Shown in pieces: positions 54,382 to 63,364 of a DNA stretch of 64,000 bases. Every line of letters starts with the position of its first letter. Position 1 is the first letter of the stretch. Source of the DNA: Caldiserica bacterium UBA4770 (GTDB lineage: Bacteria > Caldisericota > Caldisericia > Caldisericales > Caldisericaceae); assembly GCA_002403335.1 (NCBI GenBank), contig DHHO01000006.1:153237-217236 (forward strand). The letters run 5' to 3'. The translations under genes and the position numbers were made by a program. The notes beneath the pieces are model-generated. The model worked only from the letters and a program-made list of their open reading frames with translations, was not told the DNA's origin and made no database searches.

Positions 54382-55833
54382 TCAAATATTGACTATGTCA
54401 AAGTTTTTAACAATTCTTACTCTGTCGGGAAATTGCTTCTTAATTTCTTCAGAATGTTCTGTATGAATAGGGAGAACCACCTTTGCATTTATCTCCTGGA
54501 TGATACCAAATATGTCCTCCCTTTTTGCATGTCCAGAAGCGTGTATGTGCACCTTTGGGGGAAGGCCAAATGCCTTCAGCCAGTTATCAAGACGTGTCTC
54601 ATCTATCGTTTGCTCTTCCGTATGTGCCTCAGAAGAAGAATGAATATAAACACTACCAGGTCGTGGTTGAATATCAACAAGCTCCTGCAGGTCAAAAAAG
54701 CGAAGAATTATGAGAAATTCTTTTTCATTCTTTTTAATGTCGCTTGCCTTAAGCAGCTTTCCAGAATCTATGACAGTAAAAATATTCTTAAACCATGCTT
54801 CACGATAATCCTCGTCACAATAAGTACCGCTTCTCCTTTTCTCAAGATAGAAATAGATTGAAGGGTCATCAAGACCAGGAACCCCAAGGCCAATTTCTCT
54901 CATCGCCTTCAAAAGATACGCATCCCTTAGAGTGAGCACAAATTTTCTTCCGTAAGCCTTCGCAAGCTCGTAAAATGTCAAAAATCTATCAACATCCCTT
55001 ATTGAAAAATTTACTATAATAAGACCCTCAGATTTTTTAAAAACTTCATTAGCTTCTTCATAAACTCTTTGCTCTGTCCAGAATTCCCCGCTTTCTTTTT
55101 CCCCCAGATTTGTACCTTCCACAAGAAAAAAATCTGGTTTAGATTCCTTTGCACTATGCACAAATTTTTCAGTATCCTTTCTTCTTTTTCCGTGTAATCT
55201 TAAATCACCAGAATACACAATCGTTGCCTGAGGACTCTGGATAACAAAACCAACTGCTCCGGGTACAGAATGATCAACAGAAAACGGAGATACAACACTT
55301 TCAGTTAAGTGTACCGAGCTATCTATAGAGCGGATATCATGAGTTCCATATTTTTCTTCGTTTTTTGAAGAGGTAGTATCTCTTTTAATAAACTTAAACA
55401 TAGATGTTTCAAAGTTGGTTGCTCCACTTTCCTCCATTGCCTTCAAAAGAGCAATGGTTGTGGAAGATGCAAATATAGGGATGTCTTCACGAACCATGGA
55501 TATATACGCAGAGTGATCAAAGTGTGCATGGCTTACAAAGATACAATCAACAGGAGAAGGTTCATCTCCTTTGCCAAGTTCTTCATTTCCATTCTGACAC
55601 AACTTCTTTGTAAGGTCTTTTCTATACAAACCTTTTATGGGAGGAATTAGCCCCAGATAGTAAAGGTCGCCTATACCGTTTGCAACTCTCGGGTTTAAGA
55701 ACTCTTCAAAATAAAGACCTCGTCTCTTATAATTAAGGCCGAAATCAAGCAAAAATTTATCCTTGCCGGTTTCCACAAGTATCTTGCTTCCACCAATCTC
55801 TTCCGCTCCATCATATATGATAATTCTTCCCAT
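54382..55833 (-). CDS. RNase J-like metallo-beta-lactamase/beta-CASP hydrolase
   Basis: The 483-residue protein has the metal motif HAHFDH at residues 102-107, DGAEEIGGSKILVETG at the N-terminus, VYSGDLRLHG, and the beta-CASP ending with SGHAKREDIFGIIQEINAKV then PIHTEH. This is the RNase J / CPSF-like nuclease layout, but it lacks the usual C-terminal extension of RNase J. Processing or degradation of RNA is likely. Its ATG lies 6 nt after a TATAAT box with no Shine-Dalgarno. Confidence 0.78.
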   Translation of the reverse strand: MGRIIIYDGAEEIGGSKILVETGKDKFLLDFGLNYKRRGLYFEEFLNPRVANGIGDLYYLGLIPPIKGLYRKDLTKKLCQNGNEELGKGDEPSPVDCIFVSHAHFDHSAYISMVREDIPIFASSTTIALLKAMEESGATNFETSMFKFIKRDTTSSKNEEKYGTHDIRSIDSSVHLTESVVSPFSVDHSVPGAVGFVIQSPQATIVYSGDLRLHGKRRKDTEKFVHSAKESKPDFFLVEGTNLGEKESGEFWTEQRVYEEANEVFKKSEGLIIVNFSIRDVDRFLTFYELAKAYGRKFVLTLRDAYLLKAMREIGLGVPGLDDPSIYFYLEKRRSGTYCDEDYREAWFKNIFTVIDSGKLLKASDIKKNEKEFLIILRFFDLQELVDIQPRPGSVYIHSSSEAHTEEQTIDETRLDNWLKAFGLPPKVHIHASGHAKREDIFGIIQEINAKVVLPIHTEHSEEIKKQFPDRVRIVKNFDIVNI

Positions 55834-55839
55834 AAAACC

Positions 55840-55845
55840 ATTATA
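55840..55845 (-). promoter_or_regulatory. -10 box of the RNase J-like gene, leaderless arrangement
   Basis: TATAAT on the minus strand lies 6 nt before ATG 55833, so the transcript would begin at the start codon. Confidence 0.5.
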
Positions 55846-55874
55846 AAAATAAATGTGAAGAAATTGTGAAGAGT

Positions 55875-56225
55875 TTAGCCCTCTATCATCTGCTCTTTCA
55901 AATCTCTGACTGCCTTATCTATCTTAATCTTTAGGTAGCCAAGATTTGTGTCACCATCAGATAGTACTGCAAGAAACCCGCTACCAATAGGCGAGAAGAT
56001 AATGTAGTAAGAATCTGTTTCTATAATGACATGCTTCACCTTTCCCGCATTCAGCACCTTTGCAGTTGTTGCACTATTCCTGAAACTACTTGCACACATA
56101 CCCGCAACAGCATCAGGGTCAACAGAAGCAGGAAGATAGGCATTCACAACAAGGCCTTCGTTGCTCACAATTGCAACGCCCCTTACACCTTCAATCTTAT
56201 TCAGTCCCATTAGAATTTCTTCCAC
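55875..56225 (-). CDS. Roadblock/LC7-domain protein
   Basis: The 116-residue product has the roadblock pattern: ILMGLNKIEGVRGVAIVSNE, GLVVNAYLP and SYYIIFSPIGSGFLAVLSDG. GTG 56225 is preferred over the TTG at 56240 because AGGAGG lies 5 nt upstream of it. It is unrelated in position to the roadblock gene at the window start; both may be regulators of unidentified small GTPases. Confidence 0.82.
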   Translation of the reverse strand: MEEILMGLNKIEGVRGVAIVSNEGLVVNAYLPASVDPDAVAGMCASSFRNSATTAKVLNAGKVKHVIIETDSYYIIFSPIGSGFLAVLSDGDTNLGYLKIKIDKAVRDLKEQMIEG

Positions 56226-56354
56226 AACGGCCTCCTTCAACCTTTAAACTACAAATTTTAATTTCTAACTAAACACCCTGCCGCTTTTCATACCTTGCAC
56301 GGAAAGTTTACAATATTCTAAACTTTCCACTATATTTATGATATCAGAAATTCA

Positions 56355-56383
56355 TTGTTTGCAAAAGAAGTCCCGTATATAAT
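56355..56383 (+). promoter_or_regulatory. Promoter of birA, nearly leaderless
   Basis: TTGTTT (56355-56360), 17-nt spacer and TATAAT (56378-56383) lie 9 nt before ATG 56393. No Shine-Dalgarno is present. Confidence 0.6.
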
Positions 56384-56392
56384 TAAACAATT

Positions 56393-57082
56393 ATGAAAAT
56401 ATTCAGGGCGAATATCTTTATAGAGAAGGTTACCTCCACGATGGATGTAGCAAGAAAATTAGCTACATTTATAGAACCGCCCTTTATTATAGTTACCGAC
56501 TATCAATCAAAAGGAAAGGGACAGTATAAGAGAAGTTGGTCCTCAGAGGTCGGAGGGCTATGGTTTACAGAGGTAATAGAGATTAAAAATGCAGGGGGAC
56601 TCTCCACATTTATCTCCATACCTATTTTAAGAGTCCTCAAAAGATACGCACAAAAGGTTGCATTAAAATGGCCCAACGATATCTACCTTGAGGGGAAAAA
56701 ATTAGGTGGTATCCTTACAGAGATTAACAATGGCACTGCATTTATTGGAGTAGGTATCAACATTAATAATCCACTCCCAGCAGAACTAAAGGAGACAAGT
56801 ATCGCCCTTTCCGAGAAGACGAATATCAACAAAAATAAGATTTTGGAAGAGATTGTAAGAGAAGAGGACATTCTTTTGCCTGTTTTCCTGACAGACGGTT
56901 TTAAGGATTTCAGGGAAGAATACAAAAGTAACTTGATTTTTATTAACAAAGAGGTAACAGTAAAGAGCTATAAAACTATAATAGGAACAGTAGTAGATGT
57001 TTCTGAAAACGGAGAATTAATAGTTAAAACTCCGGAAGGTAATTTAGAAATTATTGCCCAAGGTACAATCGAATCTTTTTAG
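56393..57082 (+). CDS. birA: Biotin-[acetyl-CoA-carboxylase] ligase
   Basis: The 229-residue enzyme attaches biotin to carboxylase carrier domains. It has the biotinyl-AMP motif region KGKGQYKRSWSSEVGGLWF, then KWPNDIYLEGKKLGGILTE and GVGININNP. There is no N-terminal HTH domain, so it is not a repressor. A short SH3-like C-terminus is present (GTVVDVSENGELIVKTPEG). Confidence 0.92.
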   Translation: MKIFRANIFIEKVTSTMDVARKLATFIEPPFIIVTDYQSKGKGQYKRSWSSEVGGLWFTEVIEIKNAGGLSTFISIPILRVLKRYAQKVALKWPNDIYLEGKKLGGILTEINNGTAFIGVGININNPLPAELKETSIALSEKTNINKNKILEEIVREEDILLPVFLTDGFKDFREEYKSNLIFINKEVTVKSYKTIIGTVVDVSENGELIVKTPEGNLEIIAQGTIESF

Positions 57083-57124
57083 GCCAAAATTTGTTTGATC
57101 TTATTATGATACGTCACTACCATT

Positions 57125-58036
57125 TTACAACTCAGGAAAAGAAGGCATCCTCCTCATATGTGAAGAAATCTCAACGAGTGTTTTTATATAATCAAGATCC
57201 TTTAAGGTAACTCGAGCTTCCTTCACAATCTCTTCAGAGGGTAAGCCCCTTTCAAGTCCAAAAAGGACAAGATCAATATCTTCGTAAGAAAACTGCAAGG
57301 CAAATTCATCAGTCATACCCGGCATAAGATCGGGGGTTGGTGCTTTTTCAATGATCTCTTGTGGTACCCCACTAAAGCAGGCAAGCTGTCTCACCTGCGT
57401 CTTGTAGAGACCTGCAATGGGTTCAATATCAGCAGCTGAATCTCCGTACTTTATAAAGTAACCAGTTAGTTTCTCTGTTTTGTTACAGCAACCAAGGACA
57501 AGATAATTTCTTAATTCTGCCTCGTAATACCACATAACCATCCTCAGGCGGTGCTTTATCCTCAAAAATGCTATTGCCTTCATAAGCTCTTTGTTTTCCT
57601 CCCCACCTTTCTGGAATTTCAAAAAAGTAGTTTCCTTATCATCCTGAAATTGCCTGAACTTACTAAAAACATATTGCTCCTGAATTGACCGAGGGAAAAA
57701 AAGAGGCGAAGGCTCTAATCTGTAAACACCTATACCTCTCATTACGCGAGTCAAATTAATTTCCTTAATGCTTATCTTGAGATTATCCGCTACAAGATAT
57801 GCATATTTTCTGCTCATTGGATCAGTGTCTCTTTCAGGCATAAAAAGAGAAAGGACCTTTTCCCTCCCTGCAGCCTCCTTTGCAAATGAAGCTACGAGGG
57901 CAGAATCGACACCTCCACTCACCCCAAGGACGATTCCCTTCTTCCCAAACTCATGCAATTTTTCTCTTATAAAGTTAATAATTTTTGCACAGGTATTCTC
58001 AGGGTTCTTCAGTATTAATTCTTCTCTTAATCCCAT
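57125..58036 (-). CDS. nadE: Ammonia-dependent NAD synthetase
   Basis: The 303-residue enzyme amidates deamido-NAD with ammonia; no glutaminase domain is fused. The ATP-pyrophosphatase loop SGGVDS is at residues 40-45, with GCCNKTEKLTGYFIKYGDSA and DIEPIAGLYKTQV in the middle. An insertion of about 60 residues in mid-protein makes it longer than the E. coli enzyme. ATG 58036 is preferred over 58051, with GGGAG upstream. Confidence 0.92.
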   Translation of the reverse strand: MGLREELILKNPENTCAKIINFIREKLHEFGKKGIVLGVSGGVDSALVASFAKEAAGREKVLSLFMPERDTDPMSRKYAYLVADNLKISIKEINLTRVMRGIGVYRLEPSPLFFPRSIQEQYVFSKFRQFQDDKETTFLKFQKGGEENKELMKAIAFLRIKHRLRMVMWYYEAELRNYLVLGCCNKTEKLTGYFIKYGDSAADIEPIAGLYKTQVRQLACFSGVPQEIIEKAPTPDLMPGMTDEFALQFSYEDIDLVLFGLERGLPSEEIVKEARVTLKDLDYIKTLVEISSHMRRMPSFPEL

Positions 58037-58467
58037 TTTCTCCCTCTCCATTTTAGCATAATAAGGCCAAATTCGTTAGAAAGCATTCAACTTATAATAC
58101 CTAAAATTCCTTAAGATAAAAGTAATGAAAAGGCAATTGTCACCCGCCACGCCTTCGGCTTACGGCCTTGGCTTTTTTCGGTCGCTTGCAATGACACAAA
58201 AAAGAAGACTTACAATGACAAAAAGGGAGTCGTTGCTTACTTATTACCAGTGATGTTACCGCCCTCTACTAAACCAATAGCAAATGATTTTCTTAATTTC
58301 TTGTATTATTTGGAAATTTTGGTAATTTCTATTATAACCAAAAAACAAATTTAGAAGCAAATTAAAGATGCTAAAAAAATATGGCGAAAGATAGAATTAA
58401 AGAAATCCTCTCATAGAGGAGGTTGTTGGTTGTTAATGAAATTTTATAGGTTGAAGGGAGGTGAATT
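58037..58467. other. Intergenic region with repeat block and fab promoter
   Basis: No gene is seen. It holds the repeat block at about 58138-58232, a candidate promoter for the fab operon (TTGGAA 58310-58315, 17-nt spacer, TATAAC 58333-58338) and a short inverted repeat CCTCT-CAT-AGAGG (about 58408-58420) in the fabH leader. Confidence 0.55.
58138..58232. repeat. Dispersed GC-rich intergenic repeat
   Basis: Contains CCCGCCACGCCTTCGGC, GGTCGCTTGCAATGAC and AAGAAGACTTACAATGAC segments, related to the other blocks of the family. Confidence 0.65.
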
Positions 58468-59445
58468 TTGAGAGTAGGTATTCTTGGACTGGGAAGTTAC
58501 ATTCCCGAGAAGATTGTGACAAACTATGATTTTGAAAAATTCCTTGACACCTCTGATGAGTGGATCAGAACACGTACAGGCATTATTGAGCGTAGATTTG
58601 CAGATGAGACTCAGGCGACTTCAGACCTTGCAACAATTGCAGCAAAAAGGGCCCTTGAAGATGCAAATTTAAGGCCCGAGGATATTGATCTTATTATTGT
58701 TGGAACAAATTCTCCGGATACGCTCTACCCTGCAACTGCCTGCTTAGTGCAAGATAAAATTGGTGCATCGGGCAAGTGTGGTGCTTTCGATCTACAGGCG
58801 GGTTGCACTGGGTGGGTTTATGCGGCTGTAACAGGATTACAATTCATTAAAACTGGCGCATACAAGCATGTGCTTGTCATTGGCGCAGAGGTAATCACTC
58901 GTTTAATGGACCCAACTGATAAAGGCACCTATGTACTTTTTGGTGATGGTGCAGGAGCAGCTGTGCTTGGGGAAGTGGAAGAAGGCGGCATTATAGACTT
59001 TGAACTGTATGCCGATGGTTCTATTTCAGAACATCTCGTATATCCTGCCGGTGGCTCAAGGAAACCTTTTTCTGAAGAAGTGCTAAAAGAAAGAGGTTAT
59101 TACACAAAGATGAATGGGAACGAAGTATTCAAATTTTCGGTAAGAGAAATATCCCGTATCTCTAAAAAGCTCCTTGACAAGACCAATACCAGGCTCGAAG
59201 ATATAGACTGGTTTATTCCACATCAAGCAAATGTGCGTATTATTCAAGCAGGTGCAGAAAAACTTGGTATACCCATGGAAAAAGTCGTTGTTACAATTGA
59301 TAAGTTTGGAAATTCTTCTGCTGCAACAGTCCCTGTTTCACTTGACATAATATATAAAGAAGGTAAACTTAAAAAAGGTGATCTGGTACTAATGGTATCA
59401 TTTGGAGCAGGAATGACATCGGGAGCGATGTTAATGAGGTGGTAA
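58468..59445 (+). CDS. fabH: 3-oxoacyl-ACP synthase III
   Basis: Starts fatty-acid synthesis by condensing acetyl-CoA with malonyl-ACP. The triad is visible: C113 in LQAGCTGWVY, H in IPHQANVRI (about 253) and N in FGNSSAATV (about 284). 325 aa is normal. A TTG start is used, with GGGAGGTGA upstream. It is the first gene of a tight fabH-D-G-acpP-F operon. Confidence 0.96.
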   Translation: MRVGILGLGSYIPEKIVTNYDFEKFLDTSDEWIRTRTGIIERRFADETQATSDLATIAAKRALEDANLRPEDIDLIIVGTNSPDTLYPATACLVQDKIGASGKCGAFDLQAGCTGWVYAAVTGLQFIKTGAYKHVLVIGAEVITRLMDPTDKGTYVLFGDGAGAAVLGEVEEGGIIDFELYADGSISEHLVYPAGGSRKPFSEEVLKERGYYTKMNGNEVFKFSVREISRISKKLLDKTNTRLEDIDWFIPHQANVRIIQAGAEKLGIPMEKVVVTIDKFGNSSAATVPVSLDIIYKEGKLKKGDLVLMVSFGAGMTSGAMLMRW

Positions 59446-59446
59446 G

Positions 59447-60340
59447 ATGAAGGCATTTGTTTTTCCAGGACAGGGCTCTCAGTATGTGGGAATGAGTGGA
59501 AAAATCCCTGAGGGTTCAATTAAGAGAGAATTTTTTACAAAGGCTTCAGAAATTTTAGGATTCGACCTTCTGGAGATTTGTGAAAAAGGACCACAGGAAA
59601 CACTTACTTCAACTGACATTACTCAGCCTGCGCTCTATACTATCTCTTCAATCTACGAGACGCTTTTAAAGGAAAAAGGTATAAAGCCTGATATTGTTGC
59701 TGGACACAGCATTGGTGAGTATGCAGCACTGTTTTCTTGCGGTGCCTTCACTTTTGAAACAGGGCTTAAACTAACAAAGATAAGAGGTCTTCTCATGAAG
59801 AACATAAGTGAGAAATCTCCAGGCAAAATGCTTGCAGTTATAGGACTTGATGCTGAAAAAATCCAAAAAGTTCTGGAAGAAGCATCAAAAGCAGGCATAA
59901 TTGTGAGTGCAAATTACAACTCCCTCGACCAGATTGTCTTATCCGGAAGTATTAATGCAATAAATGAAGCCCAGGTGATTGCGAAAGCATCGGGTGCAAG
60001 ACTTGCAAAACCACTTGAAGTATCTGCTGCCTTCCACTCTCCCTTAATGGAACCTATAGTTTCTGAAATGTCAAAGGCAATTGAGGAAGCGGAATTTAAG
60101 AGACCTGAAATACCCATTGTCCAAAATGTAACAGGAGACGTCGAAACAGACCCAGAAAAAATCAAAGAAAATCTCAAAAAGCAACTCACAGGTCCAGTAA
60201 GATGGGTAGACTCTGTTTTGAAGATGCAAGAATTAGGTGTTTCTGAATTTTACGAGGTAGGACCCAAGAATGTTTTAAAGGGCTTGATTGAAAAAATTAT
60301 CAAGGGGGCTTCCGTAAAACTCTCGGAGGAGGTATCTTAA
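59447..60340 (+). CDS. fabD: Malonyl-CoA:ACP transacylase
   Basis: Loads malonyl groups onto ACP. The catalytic S88 lies in VAGHSIGEY, with FPGQGSQYVGM at the N-terminus and AFHSPLM carrying the histidine at about 201. 297 aa. It starts 1 nt after fabH and overlaps the fabG start by one base. Confidence 0.95.
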   Translation: MKAFVFPGQGSQYVGMSGKIPEGSIKREFFTKASEILGFDLLEICEKGPQETLTSTDITQPALYTISSIYETLLKEKGIKPDIVAGHSIGEYAALFSCGAFTFETGLKLTKIRGLLMKNISEKSPGKMLAVIGLDAEKIQKVLEEASKAGIIVSANYNSLDQIVLSGSINAINEAQVIAKASGARLAKPLEVSAAFHSPLMEPIVSEMSKAIEEAEFKRPEIPIVQNVTGDVETDPEKIKENLKKQLTGPVRWVDSVLKMQELGVSEFYEVGPKNVLKGLIEKIIKGASVKLSEEVS

Positions 60341-61095
60341 TGGTAACAATCGACTTAAGTGGGTATGTTTCAATTGTAACAGGAGGCTCAAGAGGTCTTG
60401 GAAAATCGATTTCCCTTACACTTGCAGAGGCGGGTGCTGCTGTAAACATTATTTATGCTTCAAGAGAGGCTGATGCTCAGAAGACAAAAGAAGAGATAGA
60501 GAACCGTAAGGGTGTTGCAGAAATTTTTAAGTGCAATGTAACAGACGAGAAAAATGTTGAAGAAGTAGTAAAGGTAATCCTTGATAAATTTGGCAAGATT
60601 GATACCCTCGTAAACAATGCCGGTATTACAAAAGATACCTTGCTTTTAAGGATGAGTGTTGAAGATTGGGACACTGTTTTAGATACCAATCTTAAGGGCG
60701 CATTTTTGATGACGAAGTATGTCCTCAAGGATATGATTAAAAGAAATTACGGAAGGATCATTAATATTGGTTCAATCGTTGGAATTAGAGGAAATGTAGG
60801 ACAGGCAAACTATGCCTCTTCCAAAGCAGGGCTAATAGGATTTACGAAAGCAATTGCACTCGAATACGGTAGTCGCAATATTACTTCAAATCTTGTTGCA
60901 CCAGGCTATATTGAAACCGAAATGACAGGGATACTGCCTCAAAATATTAAAGAAGGGTATCTCAGCAAGATTGTTTTAAAGAGAGGCGGTACTCCTCAGG
61001 ATGTTGCAAATATGGTCCTTTTTCTTACATCCCCTCTTGCTTCATACATTACAGGGGATGTTTTCAAAGTCGATGGCGGTTTATCTTTAACATAA
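60340..61095 (+). CDS. fabG: 3-oxoacyl-ACP reductase
   Basis: An SDR enzyme reducing 3-ketoacyl-ACP with NADPH. TGGSRGLGK at 14-22 binds NADPH; NNAG at 92-95; the S145, Y158 and K162 triad is in NIGS and YASSK. 251 aa. Its ATG shares a base with the fabD stop (TAATG). Confidence 0.95.
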   Translation: MVTIDLSGYVSIVTGGSRGLGKSISLTLAEAGAAVNIIYASREADAQKTKEEIENRKGVAEIFKCNVTDEKNVEEVVKVILDKFGKIDTLVNNAGITKDTLLLRMSVEDWDTVLDTNLKGAFLMTKYVLKDMIKRNYGRIINIGSIVGIRGNVGQANYASSKAGLIGFTKAIALEYGSRNITSNLVAPGYIETEMTGILPQNIKEGYLSKIVLKRGGTPQDVANMVLFLTSPLASYITGDVFKVDGGLSLT

Positions 61096-61116
61096 AAAAT
61101 TTTAAGGAGGTTTGTT

Positions 61117-61359
61117 ATGGAAGAAAGAGAAATTAGAGAAAAAGTAGTAAAAGTTGTAAAGGACAAGTTAGGTGTAGAAGAAGAGAAGATCGTTGAGTCA
61201 GCCGAATATGTAAAAGATCTTGGTGCAGATTCCCTCGCTATTGTCGATATGGCAATGGCACTCGAGGATGAATTTGGGATAAAGATTCCAGACGAAGACA
61301 TCAATAAAATTACAACCATCGGTGCAACAATTTCTTATATTAAGGAGCATGTAGGTTAA
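61117..61359 (+). CDS. acpP: Acyl carrier protein
   Basis: The 80-residue acidic protein carries the phosphopantetheine serine S39 in LGADSLAIVDMAMALE. AAGGAGG precedes the ATG. It is 21 nt after fabG and 1 nt before fabF. Confidence 0.97.
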   Translation: MEEREIREKVVKVVKDKLGVEEEKIVESAEYVKDLGADSLAIVDMAMALEDEFGIKIPDEDINKITTIGATISYIKEHVG

Positions 61360-61360
61360 T

Positions 61361-62605
61361 ATGGAAAAGGAAAGGGTTGTTATTACGGGTTTAGGTGTTG
61401 TTTCTTCGATTGGTATTGGAAAAGAGGCTTTTCTTTCAGGACTTTTGGAGGGAAAATCTGGCATCTCAAAAATCACATCCTTTGATACCTCAAACTATTC
61501 GGTTCAGATTGGAGGAGAAATAAAGGATTTCAACCCTGAGAATTATATTGACAGGAAGGAAATTGCACGTCTGGATAGAGTTCAGCACTTTGCATATGCA
61601 TCTGCAAAAGAGGCAATTGAAGATTCTCACATTGAGTTAGATAAGATCGACCCACAGCGTTCTGGTGTTTATGTAACATCTGGTATTGGGGGGATGATCT
61701 CATTGGAGCGGCAGATTCTCATAAATAAAGAAAAGGGGCCTTCGAGAGTTAGCCCATTTCTTGTTACTCAGATGATCATCGATGCAATCCCTGCTTACAT
61801 AGCACTCAAATATGGCTTCAGGGGTGAGACCTTCTCAGCAGTTGCAGCCTGCGCTTCAGCTGCAAAAACAATTGGACAAGCGCTCCTTACAATAGAAAGT
61901 GGTAACCTTGATATTATAGTTGCAGGCGGTGCTGAAGCACCTTTTACACCAATTGCGGTTGCAGCGTTTGCTTCGATGAGGGCCCTCTCAAGAAGAAACG
62001 ATGACCCCGCACATGCCTCTCGTCCCTTTGACAACAAGAGAGATGGATTTGTAATGGGTGAAGGTGCCGCAATGCTTGTGCTCGAATCACTCACGCATGC
62101 AAAGAGAAGAGGAGCACATATCTATGCAGAACTTGTTGGATATGGAACAACCTGCGATGCTTACCATATAACAGCACCTGATCCCACAGCAAAAGAGGTA
62201 ATACGTTCAATGGACCTTGCCCTTAAAAAAGCAGGAGTTAATAAGGAAGAGGTGAGTTATATAAACGCACACGGCACATCAACACCATTAAATGACAAAA
62301 ATGAAACCTACGCAATAAAGCAATTCTTCGGAGACTTTGCCTACAGAATTCCTGTTACTTCTACAAAATCTCAAGTGGGGCACCTATTAGGTGCAGCGGC
62401 TGCTATTGAAGCCGTTGCAACGGTTTTATCTATTGAAAAAGACGTCATTTTCCCGACAATAAACTACGAAGAACCCGACCCTGAATGTGACCTTGATTAT
62501 GTTCCTAATAAACCAAGAGAAGCAAATGTACAAGTTGCATTAAAAAATTCCTTTGGCTTTGGCGGGCATAACGTAACACTCGTGTTCAAAAAATTTGAGG
62601 GCTGA
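61361..62605 (+). CDS. fabF: 3-oxoacyl-ACP synthase II
   Basis: Elongates acyl-ACP chains. The catalytic C164 is in AACASA, with H in NAHGTSTPLND (about 305) and VGHLLGAAA (about 341). 414 aa. It is the last gene of the fab operon and is followed by a strong terminator. Confidence 0.96.
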   Translation: MEKERVVITGLGVVSSIGIGKEAFLSGLLEGKSGISKITSFDTSNYSVQIGGEIKDFNPENYIDRKEIARLDRVQHFAYASAKEAIEDSHIELDKIDPQRSGVYVTSGIGGMISLERQILINKEKGPSRVSPFLVTQMIIDAIPAYIALKYGFRGETFSAVAACASAAKTIGQALLTIESGNLDIIVAGGAEAPFTPIAVAAFASMRALSRRNDDPAHASRPFDNKRDGFVMGEGAAMLVLESLTHAKRRGAHIYAELVGYGTTCDAYHITAPDPTAKEVIRSMDLALKKAGVNKEEVSYINAHGTSTPLNDKNETYAIKQFFGDFAYRIPVTSTKSQVGHLLGAAAAIEAVATVLSIEKDVIFPTINYEEPDPECDLDYVPNKPREANVQVALKNSFGFGGHNVTLVFKKFEG

Positions 62606-62625
62606 ACTTCATAAAATAAAAGGAT

Positions 62626-62658
62626 ACTGGGGGCATACAAATTTGCCCCCAGTTTTTT
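62626..62658 (+). terminator. Rho-independent terminator of the fab operon
   Basis: ACTGGGGGCA/TGCCCCCAGT 10-bp stem with an 8-nt loop followed by TTTTT, 20 nt after fabF. Confidence 0.95.
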
Positions 62659-62698
62659 AATTATTTATTGTAAGAATTTTTACAAGGAATAAAAAGTT

Positions 62699-63325
62699 TT
62701 AAGTTATATACTTAAAGCTGTCGTTTACATGGACAAATTTTATACCTGCCAATTCTGAAGATTTATCAAAGTCTGAATCACCAATCATAAGACAGTCCCT
62801 TGGATTAATACTTAACTTATCAATAATCTCTGTGAAAAATTTTGGGTTTGGTTTTACATGGGTGGAGTTTTCCATAAAGGCAATATATATGAAATTCTTA
62901 GGAGTTAATCCAACAAATTCAATCCTCTTTAGTACCGCAATTTCTGGGAAAAGTGGGTTTGAGGCAAATATAAACTGTTGATTTGACGCCTTAATTCTAT
63001 TTACAAGCTCTTCATTTGGTATGATTGCATTTTTAACATAATCAAAGTCGTTTTTGTAAAAGTCCGTGAAGAAATCTATCCAATAAATTTTATCGTGGTT
63101 ACCATGGGGAGTCATTGCTAACACAAACCTGTCCAAAAACTTGTCGAACATATTTTCATCTGGCGTTTCATCCTGCATTGCAGCAGTGATGCTATTCATA
63201 ACTATTTTCTGGACTGTTTCTATTGGCATGTTTAAGCTCTTTGACAACATATAAAAGTATGCTTTAAGAAACTCTTCCTCGGAATTCTTCGTAAGCGTTC
63301 CATCGTAATCCAAAAATATTATCAT
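62699..63325 (-). CDS. HAD-superfamily hydrolase
   Basis: The 208-residue protein starts IFLDYDGTLT (DxDGT motif I) and has GDSDFDKSSEL as motif IV, with ASNPLFPEI and VKPNPKF between. It is a small HAD phosphatase or related enzyme; the substrate is unknown. GGAGG precedes the ATG. It is convergent with fabF, with the fab terminator between them. Confidence 0.85.
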   Translation of the reverse strand: MIIFLDYDGTLTKNSEEEFLKAYFYMLSKSLNMPIETVQKIVMNSITAAMQDETPDENMFDKFLDRFVLAMTPHGNHDKIYWIDFFTDFYKNDFDYVKNAIIPNEELVNRIKASNQQFIFASNPLFPEIAVLKRIEFVGLTPKNFIYIAFMENSTHVKPNPKFFTEIIDKLSINPRDCLMIGDSDFDKSSELAGIKFVHVNDSFKYIT

Positions 63326-63364
63326 ACATTCATCCTCCCTTAAATCTGCTTTTGATAATTATAG

